Part shown: piece after piece, positions 1 to 7,436 of the stretch | Layout: the number at the start of each line of letters is the position of its first letter | Numbering within the stretch: the first letter of the stretch is position 1 | Assembly: GCA_951813255.1 (NCBI GenBank) | Contig: OX638353.1 | Coordinates: 2,601,501-2,665,500, forward strand | DNA: 64,000 bases | DNA from: an uncultured Dehalococcoidia bacterium | Lineage (GTDB): Bacteria; Chloroflexota; Dehalococcoidia; Lucifugimonadales; JAAXIE01 | Reading direction: 5' to 3' | Made by a program: the position numbers and the translations under genes | The notes under the pieces: generated by a model | The model's database searches: none | Seen by the model: only the letters and a program-made list of their open reading frames with translations | Told to the model about the DNA's origin: nothing

Positions 1-764
1 GTGGGGACATCGGAATACTGCTCGAGGTACTCCTCGACGCCGAAGCCGGGCTGACGCCAGAAGTCGTCGTAGTCGGCCTTGGTGTAGATGTCGAAGAGCC
101 AGCGTTCGTAGTTGGGGATCTGGGCCAGGGGGCTGTGGCCTTCCTTCAGGGGTAGCTGGGAGAGCCAGTCGCGGAAGTCGGTGTGGTCGAGGGTGTCCTT
201 GGCGCCGGGGTTGGACTTGAGACGGCGGTTGGGGTTGGTGGCGGAGTGCCAGAAAGCCCATGCCATGAAGCGCACCTCGAAGGCACCACCTTGGCGGACG
301 GTGCTCGTGTGGGCGTTCCAGCCGGCCATGGTGGGTATCTGGCAGGCGAGGTGGGGCGGGTTGAGGGCTGCGGTACTGGTCTGGGTCCAACCGGCGTAGG
401 AGGTGCCGAAGGTGCCGACCTTGCCGTTGCACCACGGCTGGACAGCGATCCACTCTATTGCGTCGTAGCCGTCGGCGGCCTCGTCGCGGAGGAAGTAGAG
501 GTCGCCCTCGGAGTCGAAGCAGCCGCGGCAGTCCTGGATGACGACGACGTAGCCGTGGCGGGTGAAGTAGCGGGCGCGCTCGGCGCGCTCGGCTTCGCGC
601 TTGCCGTAGGGGGTGCGCTCGAGGAGCACCGGCAGGGGGTCGGGGACGGCGGTGCCGTTGCGGGCGGGGAAGTAGACATCGTTGGACAGGGCGATGCCGT
701 CGCGGGCGGGGGTAATGACGTCCTCCCAGACGAGGACTTCGTAGGAGCCATCGCTGCTAGCCAC
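1..764 (-). CDS. CocE/NonD family (peptidase S15-type) hydrolase, C-terminus outside the window
   Basis: Alpha/beta-hydrolase of the CocE/X-Pro dipeptidyl-peptidase (S15) family, which cleaves ester or amide bonds. The reading frame runs off the left edge, leaving about 254 N-terminal residues; the family is usually 550-650 residues, so over half is missing. The GTG start at 762-764 has an AGGAGG Shine-Dalgarno 9 nt upstream. The nucleophile motif GTSYAG is at about residues 120-125 (Ser122), after the QDCRG strand motif near residue 77. The catalytic Asp and His would lie in the missing part. The substrate cannot be told from this fragment. The family assignment is firm. Confidence 0.88.
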   Translation of the reverse strand, partial: MASSDGSYEVLVWEDVITPARDGIALSNDVYFPARNGTAVPDPLPVLLERTPYGKREAERAERARYFTRHGYVVVIQDCRGCFDSEGDLYFLRDEAADGYDAIEWIAVQPWCNGKVGTFGTSYAGWTQTSTAALNPPHLACQIPTMAGWNAHTSTVRQGGAFEVRFMAWAFWHSATNPNRRLKSNPGAKDTLDHTDFRDWLSQLPLKEGHSPLAQIPNYERWLFDIYTKADYDDFWRQPGFGVEEYLEQYSDVP

Positions 765-863
765 GGCTGGGCCTCCTCTTCATATCATTGGGGGGTGTTC
801 TTGGGCGTATTCGAGGGACAGGTTATCACATGAGACCTCGGGTCAAGCATCGACGGGAGTGGC

Positions 864-1243
864 GGTCTTATTGGTCTCATGGTTGTATCTGAGTCAGCTT
901 GCCTGGGTGTGGCCGCATTGGGGGGCATTTCGTATCTGATGGGATAGGCGACCAAGGGGGCATGTTGTAGCTAATGCGGCCAAGATCGTAGCTGAAATGT
1001 AACTTTTTGTATCTGAGATTGGTCTCATTGGTCTCATTGCCCTATCTGAGTAGCTTGGAAAACGTGGTCTCATTCGGTGGTATTTCGTATCTGGCGGGGC
1101 AGGGAAACATGACGAACCGGGGGCGGCGGGGGAGGGAGCGTCGTAGCTGAGGGGAGAGTTTGGGGAGGCTGAAACTGGTCTCACTGGTCTCATGTTTGTA
1201 GCTGAAGCAGCTTGCAGAGTTTGGCCGCATTTGAGGGCTTTTC
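864..1243. repeat. Cluster of degenerate direct repeats built on GGTCTCAT and GTATCTGA/GTAGCTGA
   Basis: The octamer GGTCTCAT or a one-base variant occurs at 873, 1021, 1030, 1066, 1177 and 1186, often as doublets 9 bases apart. A second motif, GTATCTGA/GTAGCTGA and close variants, occurs at 885, 932, 967, 988, 1009, 1042, 1087, 1143 and 1198. The longest copies, about 864-927 and 1177-1239, share the order GGTCTCA doublet, GTAKCTGA, CAGCTTGC, TGGCCGCATT and are roughly 80% alike by eye. A shorter copy lies at 1021-1058. Spacing is irregular, so this is not a CRISPR array. Function unknown. Confidence 0.7.
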
Positions 1244-1368
1244 CGGCTGTTAAAGGGCCTGCATCTCACTGGAATGGGGTCCTGGGGCGGGGCGATGTTT
1301 GTTCCGCTCATTTCCACTATTTCCCGATATCTGTCGTAATAGGGGCGTTGCATTGGCTGAAAAGAAAC

Positions 1369-1410
1369 GCAGGGGTGACCCTGAGGGGTCAGTCCCCTGC
1401 GTGCTTCTTG
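1369..1410. repeat. Dispersed 42-bp palindromic repeat, copy 1
   Basis: 39 of 42 bases match the copy at 2431-2472. The first 32 bases form a nested inverted repeat: outer arms GCAGGGG/CCCCTGC and inner arms TGACCC/GGGTCA around a TGAG loop, followed by a shared GTGCTTCTTG tail. It resembles a REP/MITE-type intergenic element. No transposase is nearby. Confidence 0.75.
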
Positions 1411-1629
1411 GGGGTAATGGTAGAACGGATGTGTGGGAGTTGTCAAGGAGCGGGTGGCGTAGGGGTGACGGGTGGGGAGGGGGCGTGTATTGATGGTTGG
1501 AGTCCAAAAGCGGCTCATTGGAACTGAATAGAACCTCTCAGGCCCGGATTGTAACGCACCGCTTAGGTGCTGCAGGAGCAGGACTGGCGAGGCACGGACT
1601 TTCTACAGAAGCTTTTGCCAGCTAAACTA

Positions 1630-1709
1630 AGAGGCCACTCCGCTATTGGCCTCTCGTAAGATGAGACAGTGACGGATACCTGACACTCATCCTCTTAATG
1701 CAGGATGAG
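1630..1709. other. Two adjacent perfect hairpins upstream of the damaged HEPN-like gene
   Basis: First hairpin: AGAGGCCA at 1630-1637 pairs with TGGCCTCT at 1647-1654 around a 9-nt loop. Second: CTCATCCT at 1686-1693 pairs with AGGATGAG at 1702-1709 around an 8-nt loop. Neither is followed by a T-tract, so they are not typical terminators. They could be part of a small structured RNA or remnants of a mobile element. Confidence 0.45.
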
Positions 1710-1756
1710 CGGATCTTGGCACAGAGGCCATTAGCGTTAAACACAGACCTCTTGGT

Positions 1757-2345
1757 TTGCCTTGGGGTTTTGAAGTGCCTGAGGGGATAGTGCCAGTAGC
1801 TATTGAAACTGAACTCGTACAAATATGGGCGGGCTCCCGGCTGATTTTTGACGTGTTGAGAACCAATTTACTTACGCGCAGCGAGAAGTTAACTATAGCG
1901 TCGGTAGGATTACGTCCGGGCCATGATACTCAGTTAGCCGGGCTCGTGCAGATATTGCAGTTGACCCAATCTTTCACACTTGAGCTAGCAATAAAAGTTT
2001 TGTATCGAACCTTGAGCCCCGATAGCAACTCGGAAGAAACACATGATCTCTCAAGGCTCTTCTTTAAACAAGGATATCAAGGCGCACTTAAGGGCCAAGT
2101 GGGGAAGAATGCCCGGTCGTACTCCGATCGTGCAGAATCTAACTTTTGACGAATTCTTGAGCGAGTATTCTCTGTTGTTTGAAACCTCGCGGTATTTGTA
2201 TGAAGCGAGAGGATCGTATTCCACAAACTCTAAGGACTTTGATATAGCGATATGGCTCATAACTGAGGAAGTGGCCAACAGACAAACAGACAAGACGCTG
2301 CTGTACAATTTGTTCAGCGTGTTAAGCCAAGAGCAGAGGGCTTGA
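1757..2345 (+). pseudogene. Frameshifted gene for a helical HEPN-like protein
   Basis: Two overlapping frames read as one protein. The first (from about 1757, TTG; real start uncertain) contains the helical stretch LELAIKVLYRTLSP and then THDLSRLFFK. The second (through 2345) continues with DIKAHLRAKWGRMPGR and ends with a helical region. The join requires a +1 shift near 2060-2072, around TTCTTTAAACAAGG. The order 'LELAIKVL...HDLSRLF' resembles HEPN-type helical proteins, but the family is not certain. The region is more AT-rich than its surroundings and sits between two copies of a palindromic repeat, suggesting imported and decaying DNA. A sequencing error is the alternative. Confidence 0.5.
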
Positions 2346-2430
2346 AGCCTAGTCCGGGGAGGCCATCCGGCACCCCTAAATCGTCATCCCGTTCAATGCT
2401 GAGAATGCTGAACAAAGTTCAAGGATCGTC

Positions 2431-2472
2431 GCAGGGGCGACCCTGAGGGATTAGTCCCCTGCGTGCTTCTTG
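2431..2472. repeat. Dispersed 42-bp palindromic repeat, copy 2
   Basis: Differs from the copy at 1369-1410 at three positions, two of which weaken the inner stem while the outer GCAGGGG/CCCCTGC arms stay intact. The two copies have the same orientation and enclose about 1 kb with the hairpins and the frameshifted gene. The flank upstream (CGTCATCCCGTTCAATG...) is not shared with copy 1. Confidence 0.75.
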
Positions 2473-2584
2473 ATTTGAGGTTAGTAGGGGGGTGGAGATG
2501 CGGTCAAGCGGAGGGTGTCATGGGGGGTGGGGATTAGAATTTATGAGTGAACACGTCAGGAACATGTACTCCCCCGTAAGCTTC

Positions 2585-2959
2585 CTAGACTTGGGGGTTG
2601 AGAGCTTTCAATGCCTCAATAAGCTCCTTGGCATCCTCTATCCCTTCTCCCGCTGACTCCTCGTCGAGGAACGCCTGATAGAAGTTAGCGTGGAGAGCCT
2701 CAATTGAACGCAGAAGCCTCCTATGATGGGGCGCGTTGTCCGGGTCCCGAGTGAAGACCTCCCTGGCATTGTCTATGAGGTGTCTATGGGACCCGAGAGG
2801 CCAACCGCGTTGCCGGGCAATGGCATTGACATAGTGGGAAACGGCTCCCCAAGCTTTCTCGGAAGCTTGGAGCAAGTCCCCTTTGCGGAATTCGTCTTCA
2901 GACTGCTCAAGGAACTGATTGCTGATGGATATGTGTTGTTCAGCCGTGGCCACAATCAT
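2585..2959 (-). CDS. PaREP1/HEPN-like small helical protein
   Basis: 124 residues, predicted all-helical. Residues 30-60 (ASEKAWGAVSHYVNAIA then R51-x6-H58) match the PaREP1/HEPN pattern, including an R-x4-6-H arrangement used by HEPN ribonucleases. HEPN proteins commonly serve as RNases or as partners in toxin-antitoxin and defence modules; an RNase role here is inference. The ATG overlaps the stop of the upstream gene (2956-3477) as ATGA, so the two are translationally coupled. No MNT-type nucleotidyltransferase partner is present, which differs from the common HEPN/MNT pair. Confidence 0.65.
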   Translation of the reverse strand: MIVATAEQHISISNQFLEQSEDEFRKGDLLQASEKAWGAVSHYVNAIARQRGWPLGSHRHLIDNAREVFTRDPDNAPHHRRLLRSIEALHANFYQAFLDEESAGEGIEDAKELIEALKALNPQV

Positions 2960-3477
2960 TCCCCAGCGTATGCTTTAGGCGTGGTGTATTCAATGAGCGA
3001 GAATTGCCCCTCAACCTCTAGGAATCGGATCGTTGTCTCTACGCCGAATACGTCAATGAGATGGAGGGGTTCTTCTATTTCAAAATGCGCGGCAGGTGTT
3101 GCGAGTCGTCCGTTGATGGCAATGTTATCAGCGTAAACATAACCGTCTCTGTGCGGATTGAGGCGTCCTTCGACCCCAGGAATATATCCGGTGCTCCTTG
3201 TGAAAAGCAGGCCCTTTCGTTCATCCTTGGACGGCATCAATTCCAAATGGACTGGCTCCGTGCGGTTGGGATCAATAGTGTCCTTGAAGGGAAGGTAGCC
3301 TTCAGCAGCCGCAAGCACCTTCATGGGCTGATCTGTCCGATAGAGGGCAACATGGTAGTTTCCGTCAACGGTAGTACTTGCCGTCAGATATGTGCCATTC
3401 GGATAGGCTACCAAGACTGACGCCCCTTGTATGGGGGCCCCTTCGCTCGACTTTAGCTCCAACACCAAATCCTTCAT
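2956..3477 (-). CDS. Carboxypeptidase-regulatory-like (beta-sandwich) domain protein
   Basis: 173 residues without a signal peptide or membrane segment. Residues 1-80 (GAPIQGASVLVAYPNGTY, later AAAEGYLPF) fit the CarboxypepD_reg/transthyretin-like beta-sandwich. The second half contains GVEGRLNPHRDGYVYADNIA and a final strand-rich part, seen in other bacterial proteins of this type. It is the first gene of a two-gene operon with the HEPN-like gene, joined by an ATGA overlap. Its role is unknown; it may be a binding or regulatory partner of the HEPN protein. Confidence 0.6.
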   Translation of the reverse strand: MKDLVLELKSSEGAPIQGASVLVAYPNGTYLTASTTVDGNYHVALYRTDQPMKVLAAAEGYLPFKDTIDPNRTEPVHLELMPSKDERKGLLFTRSTGYIPGVEGRLNPHRDGYVYADNIAINGRLATPAAHFEIEEPLHLIDVFGVETTIRFLEVEGQFSLIEYTTPKAYAGE

Positions 3478-3556
3478 GGCGTCTCCGTGTTTGGACTAGG
3501 CTGCCAATCCTGTGTCTATTCTACAGTTTACGGCCACCCCCACAAACTTGACGGAG

Positions 3557-3988
3557 TTATCCGGCAGGGTGGCCCCAGCGGATGGTGTGGGTGGGGGTGA
3601 TGCGGATTATGGGGTTGGTGTCTAGGTCCATTGTGCGGTATTGGGGGTATTTTTGGCGGAGGGAGTTTAGGGCTTGGTGGTGCTCCTCTCCTTCATAGAG
3701 GAGATCGGCGGTGCCGTTGACGAGGACGTACCAGAGGCCCTGCCAGTCTTCCTGCCAGTGGTCGATGACGAGGGCGACGTTGGGGTTGGAGAGGATGTTG
3801 CGGACGCGTTTGAGGTTGGTGACGGCGGTGCGCTTGGGTTTCTGGTCGAGGATGCTGTAGAAGCGGTGGCCGTCGTAGTGGAAGCAGATGGGTATGAGGT
3901 GGGGGACGGATTGGGGGTCGGCGGTGGCGAGGTGGGCGACCCGCATGAGGGCTAGGGCCTGTTTTTCTGATTCGGAGAGGTCTGCCAT
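3557..3988 (-). CDS. PPOX-class (pyridoxamine 5'-phosphate oxidase fold) oxidoreductase
   Basis: 143 residues with the split-barrel flavin/F420-binding fold. Landmarks are the N-terminal helix followed by RVAHLATADPQ, the HLIPICFHYDG strand, and a C-terminal IIRITPTHTIRWG motif. This pattern is typical of the small F420- or FMN-dependent PPOX family (TIGR03668-like); cofactor choice cannot be read from the sequence. The ATG at 3986-3988 is chosen because the longer open frame upstream overlaps the HEAT-repeat gene and looks like a shadow. The two genes are 34 bp apart on the same strand. Confidence 0.8.
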   Translation of the reverse strand: MADLSESEKQALALMRVAHLATADPQSVPHLIPICFHYDGHRFYSILDQKPKRTAVTNLKRVRNILSNPNVALVIDHWQEDWQGLWYVLVNGTADLLYEGEEHHQALNSLRQKYPQYRTMDLDTNPIIRITPTHTIRWGHPAG

Positions 3989-4022
3989 GGTCTGATCAGG
4001 AGGGGTCAGGGACGGGTGCCCG

Positions 4023-4922
4023 CTAGAACTCGCCGACGTCGATCTCCTCGAGGGCCTCTTGGACGGCCTCGCGGAGGATGTCGTCGGCATCGCGCAGGCA
4101 GCGTCGCAGGGCCCGCTTGGCCAAGGAGCCGCCGATGTTGCCCATGGCGCTGACGGCAGCCATCTGCACTTGGGAGTCGTCATCTTCCAACAGGGGGATG
4201 AGGTGGTGCACTTCCTCCTCTTCGCCGAGCTCGCTGAAGGCACATACGGCCTCGTAGCGCAGGGAGGCGTTGGGGCTGCGGAGTTCGGAGATGATGGCGG
4301 GCATCCAAGCTGTCTCCTGGGTCTTGCCCATGGCGTAGATAGAGCTTCTCCTGAGCAGTTGTTCCCCGCTACCGTAGGCCCAGCGAATGTGCTCCTGTAT
4401 GCGAGGGGTGTTGAAAGGGGAGACGGCTTCCAAGGACCGGCGCCTGACCTCCACGGTGTCGCTGTCATCCTGCAGGGAACGCATCAGCGCCTCCTGCACC
4501 AGTTGGGCATCCTTGGGCAGAATCTTGTCCTCTTGGGCCAACAGGGCGTATTTGCCCAAGGCACTGGCAGCGGAAGCCCGCACCTGTGGTGGAGCATCAG
4601 AATTCAGGATGTTGAGCATCAGGGGGATGACGGTGCGGTCCTCACCTTCCCACATGCCTGCGATGGCCTTTTCCTGGACATCGTAGTCGTCGTCGGCAAG
4701 GGCGAGCTTGAGGACGGTGTGAAAGTCGAGGCGGGCGTTCTCCTCGGCTAATTCGACCAGACGCCCGACGACGAGGGCCCGTCTTTCGGAGGAGACCTGG
4801 TTCCAGGAGCGGACGAACAGGGGCATCTCGTCGGGGACCAAGTCGGAAAGCTCGATGAGGTTGGAATAGCTGAGGGGGGCATCCTCGTCTTCAAGCTCGG
4901 TCAGGCACAGTTCCAGCGACAA
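4023..4922 (-). CDS. HEAT-repeat protein
   Basis: 299 residues consisting almost entirely of helical pairs of the HEAT/PBS-lyase type. Examples are VRASAASALGKYA (about residues 113-125), LRYEAVCAFSELG and VQMAAVSAMGNIGG. The N-terminal about 80 residues are acidic (LEDEDAPLSYSNLIELSDL). Such solenoids act as scaffolds for protein-protein contacts; no catalytic residues are visible. It is followed 34 bp later by the PPOX-fold gene. The partner is unknown. Confidence 0.82.
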   Translation of the reverse strand: MSLELCLTELEDEDAPLSYSNLIELSDLVPDEMPLFVRSWNQVSSERRALVVGRLVELAEENARLDFHTVLKLALADDDYDVQEKAIAGMWEGEDRTVIPLMLNILNSDAPPQVRASAASALGKYALLAQEDKILPKDAQLVQEALMRSLQDDSDTVEVRRRSLEAVSPFNTPRIQEHIRWAYGSGEQLLRRSSIYAMGKTQETAWMPAIISELRSPNASLRYEAVCAFSELGEEEEVHHLIPLLEDDDSQVQMAAVSAMGNIGGSLAKRALRRCLRDADDILREAVQEALEEIDVGEF

Positions 4923-5163
4923 GGCTATCTACTCCATTTTTCTGTTTTTGGCGCATTGAGTATTGGGGGCTGGCCGCAGGGGCTGGGCGCACTGGGACGA
5001 TGTCGGGGCTGGATGCGCGTCCTCCCAATGCTGTAGCTATCCCCACAGATACCTTATCCAGTGGGCTGCGATAGAGTCAAGTTGTGGCTTGGGTATGTTG
5101 TGGTCTTCTACGGCAGCCTTTCCCATGGTATCGTTTGCCCTATTCGAGCAATGCAGACATGCG

Positions 5164-6087
5164 ATGACAACGACCAAGCAGAGACCCGCCTCGACAAAAA
5201 AGGAACCTTCAACTAGGGCAAAGCGGACTTCACGCAAGGGGCCGCCGCCTCTGAACGCCCAAGAGGTGCTGGGGGCGCTGGAAGGGGAGTACGCTCCCTT
5301 CCCTTGGGAGGCCCGGTACGATGCCACCAGCGAGGTGGTGTTCACCATCCTGTCGCAGCACACCTCCGACCGGAACTCTGAGCGGGCCTTTGCGCGGTTG
5401 ATGGAGAGGTTCGAGACCTTTGAAGAGCTGGCTGCGGGAGATGTGCAGGTCATCGAGGAGTGCATCAGCATCGGCGGGCTGGCGAAGATCAAGGCACCGC
5501 GGATCAAGCAGGTGCTGAACCTGATCATCGAGCGGTGCGGGAACCTGGATTTGAGCTTCCTGCGCGAGATGCCCTTGGACGACGCCAAGAAGTGGCTAAA
5601 GGAGTTGCCGGGGGTGGGGCCGAAAACGGCGGGCATCATCCTGTGCTTCTCCTTGGGGATGCCGGCGATGGCGGTGGACACGCACATTGAGCGGGTGGTG
5701 AAGCGATTGGGGCTGGTGGGGCCCAAGACCACGGTGGAGAAGGCGCAGGACATGCTGGAGGAGATGGTGGAGGACCACCAAGTGTACCCCCTGCATGTGG
5801 CGCTGATCACGCATGGCCGGCAGGTGTGCAAGGCGCCGAGGCCGCTGTGTCCGCGTTGCGTGCTGGAGGAGCGGTGCCCTTCACGTCCGGGGTTTGAGAA
5901 GCAGGAGGCCCTGCGGGTGAAGAAGCGGGAGGCTGCGGTGGCGGCCAAGAAGAAGGCGGAGGCCAAAGTAAAAGCGGCGGCCAGCAAGAAGAAGTTGCAG
6001 GCATCTGGCAGCCGTGCGAGGTCTGTTCCGGCAGGACGAGGGCAGACAGGACAGGGGCAGACGGAACAGGGCCGGGAGGAATCGTGA
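5164..6087 (+). CDS. nth: Endonuclease III (DNA glycosylase/AP lyase) with basic C-terminal tail
   Basis: Base-excision-repair glycosylase of the HhH-GPD family. The helix-hairpin-helix LPGVGPKTA carries the catalytic lysine, the catalytic Asp is in AVDTHIERV, and the C-terminal 4Fe-4S loop has the canonical C-x6-C-x2-C-x5-C spacing (CKAPRPLCPRC...ERC). The ATG at 5164 is preferred over longer in-frame extensions that lack similarity; an ATG at 5125 is possible. About 60 extra residues at the C-terminus are rich in Lys and Ala and probably aid DNA binding. The stop overlaps the argC start (GTGA). Confidence 0.92.
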   Translation: MTTTKQRPASTKKEPSTRAKRTSRKGPPPLNAQEVLGALEGEYAPFPWEARYDATSEVVFTILSQHTSDRNSERAFARLMERFETFEELAAGDVQVIEECISIGGLAKIKAPRIKQVLNLIIERCGNLDLSFLREMPLDDAKKWLKELPGVGPKTAGIILCFSLGMPAMAVDTHIERVVKRLGLVGPKTTVEKAQDMLEEMVEDHQVYPLHVALITHGRQVCKAPRPLCPRCVLEERCPSRPGFEKQEALRVKKREAAVAAKKKAEAKVKAAASKKKLQASGSRARSVPAGRGQTGQGQTEQGREES

Positions 6088-7118
6088 AGGTAGGAATCGT
6101 TAACGTCACGGGATACGCGGGGAGCGAACTGGCTAGGATTTTGTATCTGCATCCGCATGTGGAGTTGGCGTGCGTGACGGGACGCAGCGGGGCGGGGCAG
6201 AGGCTGGATGAGTTCTTCCCGCACCTGTCGGGCATTGATTTGATGATTGAGCCGGAGCTGGAGGACGGACTGGACCTGGCGTTTTCGGCGCTGCCTCACA
6301 AGGCGAGTGCGGAAGCTTGCATACCGCTGATTGAAGACGGGCTGAAGGTGGTGGACATCAGTGCCGACTTCCGTCTGAAGAAGGCGGATGAGTACGAGGA
6401 GTGGTATGGGGTGGAGCATCCGGGGCCGCAGTACTTGGAGGAGGCAGTGTACGGGCTGACGGAGTTGCACCGGGAGCAGGTGGCGGAGGCGCGGCTCATC
6501 GCCAACCCGGGGTGCTATCCGACGAGCGCGATTCTGGCACTCGCCCCGGTGGTGAAGGAGGGGTTGATTCAGCCGACGGGAGTGTTCGTGGATGCGAAGT
6601 CGGGGGTGTCGGGTGCGGGACGTGGGCTGAGTCTGACCACGCATTACTCGGAAGTGAATGAGAACGTGATGGCGTACTCGGTGGGGGGGCACAGGCACCT
6701 GCCGGAGATCACTCAAGAGTTGGCGGGAGTGGCGCAGACGCCGCCACAGGTCACATTCCTGACGCACCTGATACCGATGACGCGGGGGATCCTGAACTCG
6801 TGCTATGCCACGCTGACACCGGGGAGGTTCGGGTCGTGGCAGCAGGCGCATGAGGAGATACGGCAGCTGTACACGGATTTCTATGCGGACGAGCCGTTCG
6901 TGGAGGTGCCAGCGTCGCCGCCGCATACCAAGCATACGTCGGGGAATAACATGTGTTTGGTGTACCCCGCGGTGGACAAGAGAACGGGCACGCTGATGGT
7001 GATCAGTTGCTTGGACAACTTGGTGAAGGGAGCGGCGGGGCAGGCGATACAGAATATGAACGTGATGTACGGGTTCCCGGAGACCACTGCGCTGGAGGGT
7101 CTGGCGCTGTATCCGTGA
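6084..7118 (+). CDS. argC: N-acetyl-gamma-glutamyl-phosphate reductase
   Basis: 344 residues; reduces N-acetylglutamyl phosphate to the semialdehyde in arginine biosynthesis. The NADP-binding motif GYAGSEL is at residues 10-16 and the catalytic cysteine is Cys144 in NPGCYPT. GGHRHLPEI and HLIPMTRGI are the expected substrate-domain motifs. The GTG start overlaps the nth stop and has GGGAGGA 3 nt upstream, so the two genes are translationally coupled. No other arg genes are nearby. A tRNA gene follows directly. Confidence 0.95.
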   Translation: MKVGIVNVTGYAGSELARILYLHPHVELACVTGRSGAGQRLDEFFPHLSGIDLMIEPELEDGLDLAFSALPHKASAEACIPLIEDGLKVVDISADFRLKKADEYEEWYGVEHPGPQYLEEAVYGLTELHREQVAEARLIANPGCYPTSAILALAPVVKEGLIQPTGVFVDAKSGVSGAGRGLSLTTHYSEVNENVMAYSVGGHRHLPEITQELAGVAQTPPQVTFLTHLIPMTRGILNSCYATLTPGRFGSWQQAHEEIRQLYTDFYADEPFVEVPASPPHTKHTSGNNMCLVYPAVDKRTGTLMVISCLDNLVKGAAGQAIQNMNVMYGFPETTALEGLALYP

Positions 7119-7158
7119 TCCCGCGTATAATGGTCAGGTGCCCCTAACGGTTCGCCGT

Positions 7159-7234
7159 GCCCCCATCGTCTAGCCTGGTCCAGGACGCCACCCTTTCAAG
7201 GTGGAGATCGGGGGATCGAAGCCCCCTGGGGGCA
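7159..7234 (+). tRNA. tRNA-Glu (anticodon TTC)
   Basis: A 76-nt cloverleaf. The acceptor GCCCCCA (7159-7165) pairs with TGGGGGC (7227-7233), with discriminator A7234. The anticodon stem CCACC/GGTGG holds loop CTTTCAA with anticodon TTC. The T-arm is GGGGG/CCCCC (7210-7214 with 7222-7226). CCA is not encoded. A T-run follows at 7236-7241. Confidence 0.95.
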
Positions 7235-7436
7235 CTTTTTTATTCCCCTTTTTGGCGTTCCATTCGGGACACCCCTACCCCCTCCACTCTGAATAGTCCC
7301 GCACCCCTTCAAGCGGTATGCTCCTCCCTTCTTCGTGGGTCTCTCGGCCAGTCGTCCTATGACAAGAGAGGGCCGTGTTATGATTGATCTAACGAGACTG
7401 GCAGGGACTGAAGTTGCCCTCGTTCAGGAATAAGAA

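Larger units (their letters stand above)
765..1756. other. Long gene-poor, repeat-rich intergenic region
   Basis: About 1 kb without a convincing gene. It holds a cluster of degenerate direct repeats (864-1243), one copy of a 42-bp palindromic repeat (1369-1410) and two hairpins (1630-1654 and 1686-1709). Several open frames cross it on both strands, but their composition (Pro/Ser/Arg-rich, no recognisable fold) and mutual overlap suggest they are chance frames. Base composition falls towards AT after about 1530, ahead of a damaged gene. Confidence 0.6.

Noticed and set aside
864..1243. CRISPR array
   Set aside because: Repeats are short, degenerate and irregularly spaced, with no constant-length spacers and no cas genes nearby.
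1042..1518. Open frames on both strands in the repeat-rich gap
   Set aside because: Low-complexity Pro/Ser/Arg composition, overlapping each other, no ribosome sites, and they run through the repeats.
2060..2072. Programmed -1 frameshift at TTTAAAC
   Set aside because: The protein-like frames need a +1 (or -2) shift; the heptamer is in the wrong phase for a -1 shift from the upstream frame.
5037..6935. 632-residue open frame on the minus strand
   Set aside because: Antisense to nth and argC, which have all catalytic motifs. The antisense product is Arg/His-rich without any recognisable domain; high GC content produces such frames.
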